Assembly (NCBI GenBank): GCA_017620635.1
Contig: JAGAUV010000027.1
Coordinates: 1-64,000 of the forward strand
Direction of reading: 5' to 3'
DNA: 64,000 bases
Source of the DNA: Muribaculaceae bacterium
GTDB taxonomy: Bacteria; Bacteroidota; Bacteroidia; Bacteroidales; Muribaculaceae
Part shown: positions 55,666-64,000 of the stretch, one piece after another
Position numbering within the stretch: the stretch's first letter is position 1
Layout of the letters: the number at the start of each line of letters is the position of its first letter
Translations under genes and position numbers: made by a program
Notes under the pieces: generated by a model
Told to the model about the DNA's origin: nothing
Databases searched by the model: none
What the model saw: the letters and a program-made list of their open reading frames with translations, nothing else

Positions 55666-58600
55666 ATGCGTATATTCTGGAAAATCTTTAGAGCTATTGC
55701 ATCCGTATTGCTGCTGTTGGCCGTAGTGCTGCCGGCAGCAATTTACGTGATATTGTCTCTGGAGCCGATACAGACTACCGTGCGCACCACCGCCTCCGAG
55801 CAGCTTAGCGATCTGCTTGGCGCGGATGTGCGCGTGAGGTACGTACGCATCCACCCGTTCAACCGCGTGACCGTCGGGGGCATCAGTCTTGCCCTCGGCA
55901 GCGACACGGTGGCACAGGTCGAAACCGTCAGTGCCGGCTTCGACCTGTGGCCTCTCATCAGCAAAGGCGATATCATTTTCGACTATGCCCTGCTCGACGG
56001 CGTGACAGCACACATCAACAGGGCGACGCCCGAATCCGGGCTCAATATACAGCCCATAATCGACCGTCTGCGCTCCGACCGTCCGTCCGAAAAGAAGAAA
56101 TTCAGTGTTGAGATCAGCACCGTCGTGATACGCCGTGCATCGGCAAGCTACGACATACTGTCGGCACCCATGCCCGACTCTGCGCTTTTCGACCCTAGGC
56201 ATATCGCCATCAAGGACCTTGCGATCAACGCATTCATACCGCAGATAAGCGACGAAGGTTTCAGGGTCAACCTCGACCACCTGTCGTTTACCGAGCGCTC
56301 GGGATTCGCCATCGACAAACTGAGCGCGAAATGCTACATATCGCCCGACGAGATCTCGCTCGAGGATTTCTCGATAGCACTGCCTGAAAGCCGCTTTGAG
56401 CTCGAGCCGATGTCGATGCGCCGCGGAGGATATGCAAATCTTGTCGAGGCCGCGCATCACACACCGGTGCACATCACTACCAAGGACGACTGCGTGATAT
56501 ATCCGCCCGATTTCAAGGCCTTTGTCCCCATATTGTCGGATATGTCGCGTCGTTTCGACCTCTCATTCGACGCCTTCGCCTCGCTGTCGGCTGTCGACAT
56601 GCAGAAGTTTATGCTCTCCGACGCCGATGCCGGATCTGTCAAGATCAACCTCGAGGCTTATGCAATAGGGCTTGACTCGATATCCGGGATGAAGTACAAG
56701 ATCAACCGGGGCTGGTTCGACGTCAACGGCCGTGAACTGGCCACATTGCTCTCCCCGGCACTAAAAAGCGATGTCAACAAGACCATCTCGCGCCTCAACG
56801 AGCTGAAGTTCGCAGTCCGCGGCGGTGGGTCGCTCAGCGAGGGCGGCATACAGCTGAGGACCGACGGTACAGCAGGCAAAATCGATATCGACGCGATATA
56901 CAAGCATAAAGACAAATACACGACCGTCAACTCCTCTGTCGACATAAAAGGCTTCAATGCCGGCCTGTTTACCGGCGACACCCGGCTCGGCACAGTCGAC
57001 GCATCTGCGGAATTGAAGACCTCGTTCGCCGGGAAACTGCAGAGCTGCGCCGGAATTGTAGAAGTAGGGCTTTTCGAGTACAAGGGCTACCCCTACACCG
57101 GCATAACAGCCGGCATCGACATGCAAAGCCCCAGATCGAGCGAGGTCAATGTCAGCATCAACGACCCGGCAGCCAAACTCAAGGCATACGCGATGTACAA
57201 CGGCGACAAGGAAGCGAAACTGTTCAAGGCCACGGCGACAGTCAGCGACCTCGACATCAACAGGCTCGGCTTCACACAGAAACACGAGGGCGAGCTGTTG
57301 TCGGCCAAGCTCAACATCAACTTCAACAATACCGACCTGCGCAAGCTCGACGGCAGCGTCGACATCAGCGACCTGCGCTGGGTCGACAGCAATGGCAAAG
57401 GACTGAAGTTCGACCGCCTGCATGTTCATGCCGAGCCCGACGAGAAGCACGCCGTGCTGCAGATAGAGACACCCGTGATCAAGGGCTCGCTGCAGGGCCA
57501 TTACGATTTCGTATCGCTCGTACCGACCGTCAAGACGATGGTCTATCAGGTTATGCCGGCATTAAAGCCCGAGGAAAAAGCCGGTAAGGCCAAGAAAAAA
57601 GCCGGTCCGGAAGGCTATAACGACTTTACCTTCGACTTTACCATCAGCCCGACCAAAGAGCTCAGCGAGTTCTTCAAACTGCCTCTCCAGAACATCGACA
57701 ATGCCACACTCCACGGCAAAGTAGACACCCGTTCAGGCTATGCGTACGTCGACCTCAACGCCCCGTATCTCTACAACGGGAAGGTAATAGAAAACACCTG
57801 TGTATTCGGACAGCTCGACACCACCGGCGACAACAGCATGGTCTACGCCACCACGACAATGCCGACCAAGAAAGGCGACATGACAATAATGTCGACCATC
57901 CGCTTCTCCGACAACAAGATCGACACACATGTCGACTGGGATATCGCCCGTCGCATACCGCTCAACGGCACGATAGACTTCAGCGCCACCCTTTTGTCGG
58001 CACATACACCCACAGGCTCGGCATTCCCGGCAGAGGCCACACTCGATATGAAGCCCGGCACCATCAATTTCGGCGACGAGACATGGAGCATCGGAGCATC
58101 GAAATTCACACTGACTCCCGATCTCTTCAATATCGATGACTTTACCCTCAACACAGCCACGCAAAGCATAGCCATAGACGGCAACATAAGCAAGGATATC
58201 GAAGACAAACTGTCGGTAAACCTGTCGAACGTGCAGCTGCTGCCCATCTTCGAGACCCTCGAAATCGACAAGGCCATGATAGGAGGACGAGCCACCGGCC
58301 ATATAACCGCGTCAGAGCTCCTGAGCGGCAATCCGCATCTCTACTGCCCCCGGCTTCATGTCGATTCGATAGGATACAACAGATGCCCGATCGACAACGC
58401 CGAGATCAAGGCCAACTGGGACAACGAACAGAAAGGCGTGTATCTCGATGCCGCCATTACCGGCTTCGAGGGCCGACACTCAAAAATCGACGGCTTCATC
58501 TACCCCATGGGCGAAGCCCTCGACATCAATTTCGATGCCGACAGTATACCTGTCGCCTTCCTCAAACCGTTTATGGAGGCATTCGCCAGCGATATCTCCG

Positions 58601-60219
58601 GCCGTGCGTCGGGCAAGTGCCGCCTCTTCGGCACATTCAAGGAAATCGACCTCGAAGGCGATATCTATGCCGACAATGTGGGCCTCAAGATCGATTTTAC
58701 CAACACAACCTACCACGCCAGCGACAGTGTGCACATCCGCCCCGGCAGAATCCTGCTTGACAATATCGTCATCCGCGACCCCGAGGGACATACAGCGAAC
58801 CTCACGGGCGTTGTCGGCCACACATTCTTCAAGGCTCCCAATTTCAAATTCGACATTACCCAGGCGCTCAATTTCCTGAGCTACAATGTTACCTCCCGAC
58901 AGAATCCCGACTGGTACGGCACCATCTACGGCAACGGAGGCGCGACAATCACAGGCTGGCCCGGCGTCGTCAACATAGGCGTGAACATGACAACCGCTCC
59001 CGGCTCCAGCTTCACATTCGTGCTGTCGGACCGCCTCGATGCCGAAAACTATTCCTTCCTTACCTTCCGCGACGTTACCCCAGATTCGCTTAAGGCTCCC
59101 GACAGAGCTATCGACGACACACCGCTGATAGTGAGGACACTCAAGAACTCCGGCTCGGACATCAACACCGACGAGCCCTCGCAGTACAACATGGACATCG
59201 CCGTGAGCGTGACACCCGACGCCCGTCTGACCCTCGTAATGGACCCGGCCGGCGGCGACGAGATCAAGACCCTCGGCTCAGGCAATCTTCACATGGCCTA
59301 CCACTCGGCCAACAACGACCTCAACATGTGGGGCAAATACACGGTGCTGTCGGGCAGCTACCGCTTCACACTACAGGACATCATCATCAAGGACTTCACG
59401 ATAAAGGAAGGCAGCGAGATACAGTTTGACGGCGATCCGTACGGCGTAAAGACCAAGCTGTCGGCATACTATGCCACCAACGCCAACCTCAGCGACCTCG
59501 ACGAATCATTCCTGCAGGACAAAGAAGTGGCACGCACGAATGTACCCGTACATGCCTTGATGCAGGTAAGCGGCGACATACGCCAGCCGGTCATCGACTT
59601 CGACCTCGAATTCCCGACCCTTACCCAAGACACCTACCGCAAGGTAAAGAGTATCGTCAGCACAGAAGACATGATGAACCGCCAGATAATCTACCTCCTC
59701 GCGCTGAACCGTTTCTATACTCCCGACTATATGGCCTCGACCACCAAGGGCAACGAGCTCTTCTCTGTAGCGTCCTCCACAATATCGAGCCAGCTCGGCA
59801 GTATGCTTGGCAAACTTAGCGAGAACTGGAGTATATCGCCTAACCTCCGCAGCGACCGCGGCGACTTCTCGGACGTGGAAGTGGATCTGGCACTGTCGAG
59901 CCGCCTGCTCAACAACAGGCTGATATTCAACGGCAACTTCGGCTACCGCGACAAGGCGCTGAACACCAACCAGTTTGTCGGAGACTTCGACATAGAATAT
60001 CTATTAAACAAAAGAGGCTCGTGGCGACTGAAAGCATACAACCGCTACAACGACCGCAACTTCTATGTGCGCACAGCACAGACGACACAGGGCGTGGGCA
60101 TCATGTTCCGTCGAGACTTCGACCGCATGTTCAACTTCCTTCGCCCCAATAAAAAACACAAGAAAGACACTACCGAAACAGACAGCATATGGAATCCATC
60201 CGTCAAATCTATAAAATAG
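55666..60219 (+). CDS. tamB: TamB-type translocation and assembly module protein
   Basis: 1517 residues. A signal-anchor (about 5-27) is followed by a very long AsmA-like, repetitive beta-strand region (about 40-1100) and a C-terminal DUF490 domain (about 1110-1480). Sections such as LMQVSGDIRQPVIDFDLEFP and MMNRQIIYLLALNRFYTPD are typical of the C-terminal TamB domain. TamB spans the periplasm with a groove that passes lipids or supports outer-membrane proteins. No TamA is adjacent; BamA elsewhere in this window may partner it. The sdaA start lies 31 bases inside its 3' end. Confidence 0.88.
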   Translation: MRIFWKIFRAIASVLLLLAVVLPAAIYVILSLEPIQTTVRTTASEQLSDLLGADVRVRYVRIHPFNRVTVGGISLALGSDTVAQVETVSAGFDLWPLISKGDIIFDYALLDGVTAHINRATPESGLNIQPIIDRLRSDRPSEKKKFSVEISTVVIRRASASYDILSAPMPDSALFDPRHIAIKDLAINAFIPQISDEGFRVNLDHLSFTERSGFAIDKLSAKCYISPDEISLEDFSIALPESRFELEPMSMRRGGYANLVEAAHHTPVHITTKDDCVIYPPDFKAFVPILSDMSRRFDLSFDAFASLSAVDMQKFMLSDADAGSVKINLEAYAIGLDSISGMKYKINRGWFDVNGRELATLLSPALKSDVNKTISRLNELKFAVRGGGSLSEGGIQLRTDGTAGKIDIDAIYKHKDKYTTVNSSVDIKGFNAGLFTGDTRLGTVDASAELKTSFAGKLQSCAGIVEVGLFEYKGYPYTGITAGIDMQSPRSSEVNVSINDPAAKLKAYAMYNGDKEAKLFKATATVSDLDINRLGFTQKHEGELLSAKLNINFNNTDLRKLDGSVDISDLRWVDSNGKGLKFDRLHVHAEPDEKHAVLQIETPVIKGSLQGHYDFVSLVPTVKTMVYQVMPALKPEEKAGKAKKKAGPEGYNDFTFDFTISPTKELSEFFKLPLQNIDNATLHGKVDTRSGYAYVDLNAPYLYNGKVIENTCVFGQLDTTGDNSMVYATTTMPTKKGDMTIMSTIRFSDNKIDTHVDWDIARRIPLNGTIDFSATLLSAHTPTGSAFPAEATLDMKPGTINFGDETWSIGASKFTLTPDLFNIDDFTLNTATQSIAIDGNISKDIEDKLSVNLSNVQLLPIFETLEIDKAMIGGRATGHITASELLSGNPHLYCPRLHVDSIGYNRCPIDNAEIKANWDNEQKGVYLDAAITGFEGRHSKIDGFIYPMGEALDINFDADSIPVAFLKPFMEAFASDISGRASGKCRLFGTFKEIDLEGDIYADNVGLKIDFTNTTYHASDSVHIRPGRILLDNIVIRDPEGHTANLTGVVGHTFFKAPNFKFDITQALNFLSYNVTSRQNPDWYGTIYGNGGATITGWPGVVNIGVNMTTAPGSSFTFVLSDRLDAENYSFLTFRDVTPDSLKAPDRAIDDTPLIVRTLKNSGSDINTDEPSQYNMDIAVSVTPDARLTLVMDPAGGDEIKTLGSGNLHMAYHSANNDLNMWGKYTVLSGSYRFTLQDIIIKDFTIKEGSEIQFDGDPYGVKTKLSAYYATNANLSDLDESFLQDKEVARTNVPVHALMQVSGDIRQPVIDFDLEFPTLTQDTYRKVKSIVSTEDMMNRQIIYLLALNRFYTPDYMASTTKGNELFSVASSTISSQLGSMLGKLSENWSISPNLRSDRGDFSDVEVDLALSSRLLNNRLIFNGNFGYRDKALNTNQFVGDFDIEYLLNKRGSWRLKAYNRYNDRNFYVRTAQTTQGVGIMFRRDFDRMFNFLRPNKKHKKDTTETDSIWNPSVKSIK

Positions 60220-61388
60220 GCCAGGGACCGAGCAGCTCACACACCATGGGCCCCCGTAAGGCCGCTTTGCTCTTCGCCGAACGCACAATCGGCCGTGCAT
60301 CGCACTACCGTGTCACACTCTACGGCGCCCTTGCGGCCACCGGTCGCGGCCACCTTACCGACCAGGCCATAATAAACGCCCTCACACCGAGCGCTCCGGC
60401 CGAAATAGTATGGCAACCCGACATAGTACTGCCCTTCCACACCAACGGCATGAAGTTCGAAGCCCTCGACCGCAACAACAACACGATAGACAACTGGACT
60501 GTATACTCTGTGGGCGGCGGCGACATCGTAGAAGAGGGACAGCCCCGCACGGCCGGCGAATCGATCTATCCTCTGACCAAGATAAAAGACATACAGGCCG
60601 AGTGCGAGAAGAACGGCACAAGCTACTGGGAGTATGTCGACAAATACGAGGGCTCGGGCATATGGGAATATCTCGGCAAGGTATGGAATGTGATGAAAGC
60701 GGCCGTAGAACGCGGCATAGAGGCCGAGGGGGTACTACCCGGCGGTCTTGGCGTCCGACGCAAGGCCGTAAGCTATTACGTCCACGCCGAGGGCTACAGC
60801 CAGTCGCTCAAGAGCCGCGGCCTTGTCTATGCTTATGCGCTTGCCGTCAGCGAAGAGAACGCCTCGGGCGGCGAGATAGTGACCGCGCCCACCTGCGGCT
60901 CGTGCGGCATCGTGCCGGCAGTACTCTACCATCTGCATAAATCCAAAAACTTCTCGGAGCAGCGCATACTCAGGGCACTTGCCACCGCCGGCCTGTTCGG
61001 CAATGTCGTTAAGCACAACGCCTCGGTTTCGGGAGCGGAAGTAGGCTGCCAGGGCGAGGTAGGCGTGGCATGCGCAATGGCAGCAGCCGCGGCCTCACAG
61101 CTTTTCGGCGGCACCGTCGCCCAGATCGAATACTCCGCCGAGATGGGTCTCGAGCATCATCTCGGCCTCACATGCGACCCTGTATGCGGTCTCGTACAGA
61201 TACCATGCATAGAGCGCAACGCCTATGCAGCGGCCCGAGCCCTCGACGCAAACCTTTACGCCGCATTCAGCGACGGCCGTCACTCTGTAGATTTCGACCG
61301 TATAGTGGAGGTCATGAAGCAGACGGGCCACGATATACCGTCGCTCTACAAAGAAACCGCCATGGGAGGTCTGGCGGCGATACGATAA
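60189..61388 (+). CDS. sdaA: L-serine ammonia-lyase, single-chain iron-sulfur type
   Basis: 399 residues. It converts L-serine to pyruvate and ammonia. The beta domain (about 1-130) starts with YKIGQGPSSSHTMGPRKAAL; the alpha domain (about 140-399) contains TAPTCGSCGIVPAVL, GAEVGCQGEVGVACAM and LTCDPVCGLVQIPC. Candidate cluster ligands C287, C329 and C340 correspond to those of known enzymes. Slightly shorter than typical (about 450). It overlaps tamB by 31 bases, so its start is inside that gene; the alternative is a later Met20, which would remove the serine-binding segment. Confidence 0.93.
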   Translation: MESIRQIYKIGQGPSSSHTMGPRKAALLFAERTIGRASHYRVTLYGALAATGRGHLTDQAIINALTPSAPAEIVWQPDIVLPFHTNGMKFEALDRNNNTIDNWTVYSVGGGDIVEEGQPRTAGESIYPLTKIKDIQAECEKNGTSYWEYVDKYEGSGIWEYLGKVWNVMKAAVERGIEAEGVLPGGLGVRRKAVSYYVHAEGYSQSLKSRGLVYAYALAVSEENASGGEIVTAPTCGSCGIVPAVLYHLHKSKNFSEQRILRALATAGLFGNVVKHNASVSGAEVGCQGEVGVACAMAAAAASQLFGGTVAQIEYSAEMGLEHHLGLTCDPVCGLVQIPCIERNAYAAARALDANLYAAFSDGRHSVDFDRIVEVMKQTGHDIPSLYKETAMGGLAAIR

Positions 61389-61407
61389 AGAGTCATGAAT
61401 TTATGCC

Positions 61408-62355
61408 CTAACGCTTGCAGATCCAGGCGTTGGGGTGTTTCTCGAACATACCGGCATCTGTCGCGGCATGATAGAGCGAGGCAAAGCTCTCGCCGGTCAT
61501 CGTGTATACGCGGAAACGACCGTCTTTCTCGAGGATGTTGAAATCGCCCTGATTGTATTTGATGAACAGTTCGGCATCGGCCCGGCTTGCCAGAGAGGCT
61601 ACAACAAGGCAATAGGCATCGTCGTTGGCCTTTGGCAGCTGAACCACTGCAATGGGGTCGGACTCAACAGGGCTCGAAGCATCGGCCGGAGTGTTGAATA
61701 TAAGCACGAGCGAAGGCTCGGCACGGCGTGTGTCGGCATTTATAGGCCGCACAGGCAGCGACGACTGTTTTTCGATCCCGAGAGAGGCATACTTATGATC
61801 CTCGGGCTGACGTGCCGGGAGCTGAGAGAAAACAAATGCAAGAACGGCGAACACAGCGATAGCGGCCGCGCTCGAAGCCGTACGGCTGAGCGAGCGCAGG
61901 AATGCCTCCCTGTGCATCTGAGCAGCGATATCGGCAGGATCGGGCTTCTCTTCGGCATCGAGAGCAGACACAGGCAATGCCTGAAGCCAAGAGGCATCGT
62001 TCTTTGCCTCGAACTCTATTCCGTCCGAATTCTTAACCAGTCTGCCGCAGCGACCGATCTCGGAATGCCCCTCTATCTCAATCTCACGGCGTATGTGCTC
62101 CACATCGTCGGTCAGAATATTCGACGCGGCCGTGGTATCGCACTCGAGGGCGCGAACCAATGATGCACACAGCTCGTCGTCGGAGAGCTGAGAATTATAT
62201 GTCTCGAACGAAACGATGTCCGCCGGAGCCACAAGCTGTCCGTCGGCATCAAAAGCAGCCGGCATATGACGCGACACGAATGTACCGAGCCCGGGCACAG
62301 CGACGAAGCCGTGCTCTGCTATAAGATGCTCGATATGTAGCTTGGTGTTGTTCAA
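61408..62355 (-). CDS. HU-CCDC81-like/SPOR domain envelope protein
   Basis: 315 residues. The N-terminal about 120 residues resemble the HU/CCDC81-like fold found fused to SPOR domains in Bacteroidota (LIAEHGFVAVPGLGTFVSRH, then DDELCASLVRALECD). A membrane segment (about 160-182) separates it from a periplasmic part with a C-terminal SPOR domain (about 240-315: YCLVVASLASRADAELFIKY). It probably binds peptidoglycan at the division septum; the role of the cytoplasmic fold is unknown. Confidence 0.85.
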   Translation of the reverse strand: MNNTKLHIEHLIAEHGFVAVPGLGTFVSRHMPAAFDADGQLVAPADIVSFETYNSQLSDDELCASLVRALECDTTAASNILTDDVEHIRREIEIEGHSEIGRCGRLVKNSDGIEFEAKNDASWLQALPVSALDAEEKPDPADIAAQMHREAFLRSLSRTASSAAAIAVFAVLAFVFSQLPARQPEDHKYASLGIEKQSSLPVRPINADTRRAEPSLVLIFNTPADASSPVESDPIAVVQLPKANDDAYCLVVASLASRADAELFIKYNQGDFNILEKDGRFRVYTMTGESFASLYHAATDAGMFEKHPNAWICKR

Positions 62356-62397
62356 TGCCTTATAGTTATACTGCGTTTTTTGCTATTTTCGGTCTTA

Positions 62398-62429
62398 CAA
62401 AGTTAAACTTTTTCTGTCAATCATGCAAA
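62398..62429 (-). promoter_or_regulatory. Promoter of the HU/SPOR gene
   Basis: TTTG (62426-62429), 20-nt spacer and TAACTTTG (62398-62405) on the reverse strand, both exact. Confidence 0.83.
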
Positions 62430-62436
62430 TAAAAAA

Positions 62437-63414
62437 TCATAGCGAAGCCACCATATAGCCGACATAAGCTATGTAACAGGAAGTGAGCACAGCCCCTTCG
62501 GCACGCGTGATTGTGCGCTCCTTGAAGAACCATCCAAAGAACCAGAACAGCAGACAAGCGCCGGTAAGAGTAAGGAGGTCGATATTGCCAATGTTGCCGA
62601 ACGAGAGCGGACTGATGACCGACGACACACCCAACACCATAAAGATATTGAATATGTTACTGCCAATCACATTACCTATAGCCATGCCGGGCTTACCCTT
62701 CAAAGCGGCAGCTATCGAGGTGGCGAGCTCGGGGAAAGAAGTGCCGGCCGCCACAATAGTGAGACCAATCACTGCATCGCTGACACCGAGCGCCGAAGCA
62801 ATGCCGGAAGCTCCGTCGACGAATCTGTCGCCGCCATATACAAGGCCGGCCAGACCACCGACAACCCACAGCAACGATTTCCACATGGGCATAGTCTTTA
62901 TCGACTCCGGGTTCTGGTCTGCCGCCTCATGATGCTCCGGTCCTTTTGTAGCCTGCGCGAAAGTGTAACGCATGAAGATAGCAAAGAAGAGGAGCAATAG
63001 AATACCATCGACACGCGACACTACAGGATATGCCGCGCCGTCGAGAAGCGGCGAGTTGCCTATAGCGAGAAGCGCAACCGCCGACAGAATGACCAAAGGA
63101 ATCTCGTTGATCATTATGCTCCGCTCTATTTTCATAGGCATTACCATCGCAGTTATACCGATGATAACCAATACGTTGAAGATATTGCTGCCGACGACAT
63201 TGCCTATAGCCAGCTCCGAGCTGCCGCTGAGAGCTGAAATCACGCTGATCACAAGCTCAGGGGCGGATGTGCCGAAGGCCACCACGGTAAGACCGATGAC
63301 AAGGTCGCTCACTCCCCAACGCTTCGCCATGGCCGAAGCGCCGTCGGTAAGGGCATTGGCTCCTACAAGAATGAGAACCAGCCCGAAAAGCAGAAAGAAT
63401 ATATCAAGCCACAT
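62437..63414 (-). CDS. Calcium/sodium antiporter (CaCA family, YrbG-like)
   Basis: 325 residues from MWLDIFFLLFGL; a longer frame starts at 63441. Ten or so membrane segments form two homologous halves, each with an alpha-repeat: VVAFGTSAPELVISVISALSG and NVVGSNIFNVLVI in the first, VAAGTSFPELATSIAAALKG and NVIGSNIFNIFMVLG in the second. These carry the ion-binding Glu residues. It likely exports Ca2+ in exchange for Na+ or H+. The shorter start lies just at the beginning of the first helix. Confidence 0.93.
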   Translation of the reverse strand: MWLDIFFLLFGLVLILVGANALTDGASAMAKRWGVSDLVIGLTVVAFGTSAPELVISVISALSGSSELAIGNVVGSNIFNVLVIIGITAMVMPMKIERSIMINEIPLVILSAVALLAIGNSPLLDGAAYPVVSRVDGILLLLFFAIFMRYTFAQATKGPEHHEAADQNPESIKTMPMWKSLLWVVGGLAGLVYGGDRFVDGASGIASALGVSDAVIGLTIVAAGTSFPELATSIAAALKGKPGMAIGNVIGSNIFNIFMVLGVSSVISPLSFGNIGNIDLLTLTGACLLFWFFGWFFKERTITRAEGAVLTSCYIAYVGYMVASL

Positions 63415-63424
63415 AATGTAAGAT

Positions 63425-63439
63425 GCTGATCGTATCAGC
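63425..63439 (-). other. Small hairpin in the antiporter leader
   Basis: GCTGAT and ATCAGC pair around a 3-nt loop, 10 bases upstream of the chosen start of the calcium/sodium antiporter, where it could affect translation initiation. Confidence 0.4.
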
Positions 63440-63459
63440 AAAGTTTAACTTTACGAGGA

Positions 63460-63491
63460 CAAAAGTACGAATAAGTAGAGAGCAAAGCAAA
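63460..63491 (-). promoter_or_regulatory. Promoter of the calcium/sodium antiporter
   Basis: TTTG (63488-63491), 20-nt spacer and TACTTTTG (63460-63467) on the reverse strand, both exact. Confidence 0.83.
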
Positions 63492-63526
63492 TTTATACAT
63501 AATGTATCTATCCTAAAAAATTTTAG

Positions 63527-63534
63527 TACTTTTG
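63527..63534 (+). promoter_or_regulatory. Candidate -7 box of the GH95 gene
   Basis: TACTTTTG lies 28 bases before the fucosidase start and divergent from the antiporter promoter. No TTTG is found at the -33 distance. Confidence 0.45.
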
Positions 63535-63562
63535 CAACAGTAACGAAACAGAAGGATATGCC

Positions 63563-64000
63563 ATGACTAAATACCTACTTCCGCTATTAATAGCGATAAG
63601 CTGTCTGTTCCAGGCCCAGGCCAATGATCTCACGCTCAAGTTCGACCGTCCGGCCCAATTTTTCGAAGAAACATTCGTGATAGGCAACGGCAGCCAGGGC
63701 GGAATAATATACGGCAATCCCGACCGTGAGCGTATATCGCTCAACGATATCACACTATGGAGCGGCGAGCCTTATACAGCAGCATACAATCCGGGGGCAC
63801 ACAAGCACCTCCCGGCTATCAGAGAAGCGATCGCCAAGGGCGACTATGCAACAGCAGACGCCCTGCAGCGCAAAATGCAGGGTAGCAACAGCCAGTATTA
63901 CCAACCGTTAGGCAATCTGTTTATCGATTTCAAAGACAAGAGCCCGGTGTCGGACTACCGCCGAGAGCTTGACCTCAAGACAGGCACAGCCAAGGTAGCC
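63563..64000 (+). CDS. GH95 alpha-L-fucosidase, 5' part (runs off the window)
   Basis: Only the first 146 residues are visible. Signal peptide to about residue 20 (ends FQAQA). The mature part matches the GH95 N-terminal domain: FDRPAQFFEETFVIGNGSQG, then ERISLNDITLWSGEPYT and the IREAIAKGDYATADALQRK helix. GH95 enzymes remove alpha-1,2 fucose (or related galactose) from host mucin and milk glycans. The ATG at 63563 is used; an ATG five bases earlier is out of frame. The catalytic domain lies beyond the end. Confidence 0.88.
   Translation, partial: MTKYLLPLLIAISCLFQAQANDLTLKFDRPAQFFEETFVIGNGSQGGIIYGNPDRERISLNDITLWSGEPYTAAYNPGAHKHLPAIREAIAKGDYATADALQRKMQGSNSQYYQPLGNLFIDFKDKSPVSDYRRELDLKTGTAKVA

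Overview
The window looks like a chromosomal segment of a gut Bacteroidales bacterium, most likely Muribaculaceae or a close relative (inference). Evidence: Bacteroidota-type promoters (-33 TTTG, 19-20 nt, -7 TAnnTTTG) in front of many genes, no Shine-Dalgarno sites, the RprXY two-component pair, split GcvPA/GcvPB, MutA/MutB methylmalonyl-CoA mutase, tandem OmpH chaperones after BamA, and T9SS-like C-terminal tails. Gene content is mostly conserved housekeeping. I see no CRISPR array, insertion sequence or prophage body. The first 110 bases next to tRNA-Leu resemble the edge of an integrated element. No stretch over about 260 bases lacks a gene.

Layout. 1-190: possible element edge, then tRNA-Leu(CAG) with its terminator. 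362-6239: operon of rpiB, a 5'-nucleotidase lipoprotein, a GH3/serine-hydrolase fusion and a PAP2/beta-barrel fusion. 6197-9248: two Na+/H+ antiporters (NhaC, NhaA), reverse strand. 9425-12664: secreted protein, then a tightly overlapping operon nitroreductase-DUF2520-HAD(KdsC-like)-Maf. 12673-15546: YpfJ-like metallopeptidase, and a metal-export permease with fused HMA domain next to an AraC regulator with its own HMA-like domain. 15645-17875: RprY/RprX. 18133-20012: tpiA-SPOR-folE. 20120-22120: serC-serA. 22269-29485: yqgE and a complete glycine-cleavage operon lplA-gcvT-gcvH-gcvPA-gcvPB-lpd. 29594-30499: orphan epimerase with a promoter that nearly copies that of lplA.

30745-41362: secreted alpha-amylase; pgi-murI; then the envelope operon DUF6242-DUF6089-uppS-bamA-ompH-ompH. 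41598-44821: lipoprotein plus NPAFAG-type outer-membrane protein. 44881-46088: dinB downstream of tRNA-Glu(CTC). 46338-50331: mutA-mutB. 50566-52782: large T9SS-type surface protein. 52967-61388: malQ-tamB-sdaA. 61408-63414: HU/SPOR protein and a Ca2+/Na+ antiporter. 63563 to the end: start of a GH95 alpha-L-fucosidase.

How the genes fit together. serA, serC, the glycine-cleavage operon and sdaA cover serine and glycine synthesis and breakdown. MutAB interconverts succinyl-CoA and methylmalonyl-CoA, typical of propionate-forming Bacteroidales. UppS, BamA, the OmpH pair, TamB and MurI build the envelope. Amylase, MalQ, Pgi and the fucosidase serve glycan use. The most unusual points are the paired-HMA metal module with candidate operators, the duplicated promoter around the orphan epimerase, a Cys/His cluster in MutA, and RNA hairpins whose wobble pairs show which strand is transcribed.
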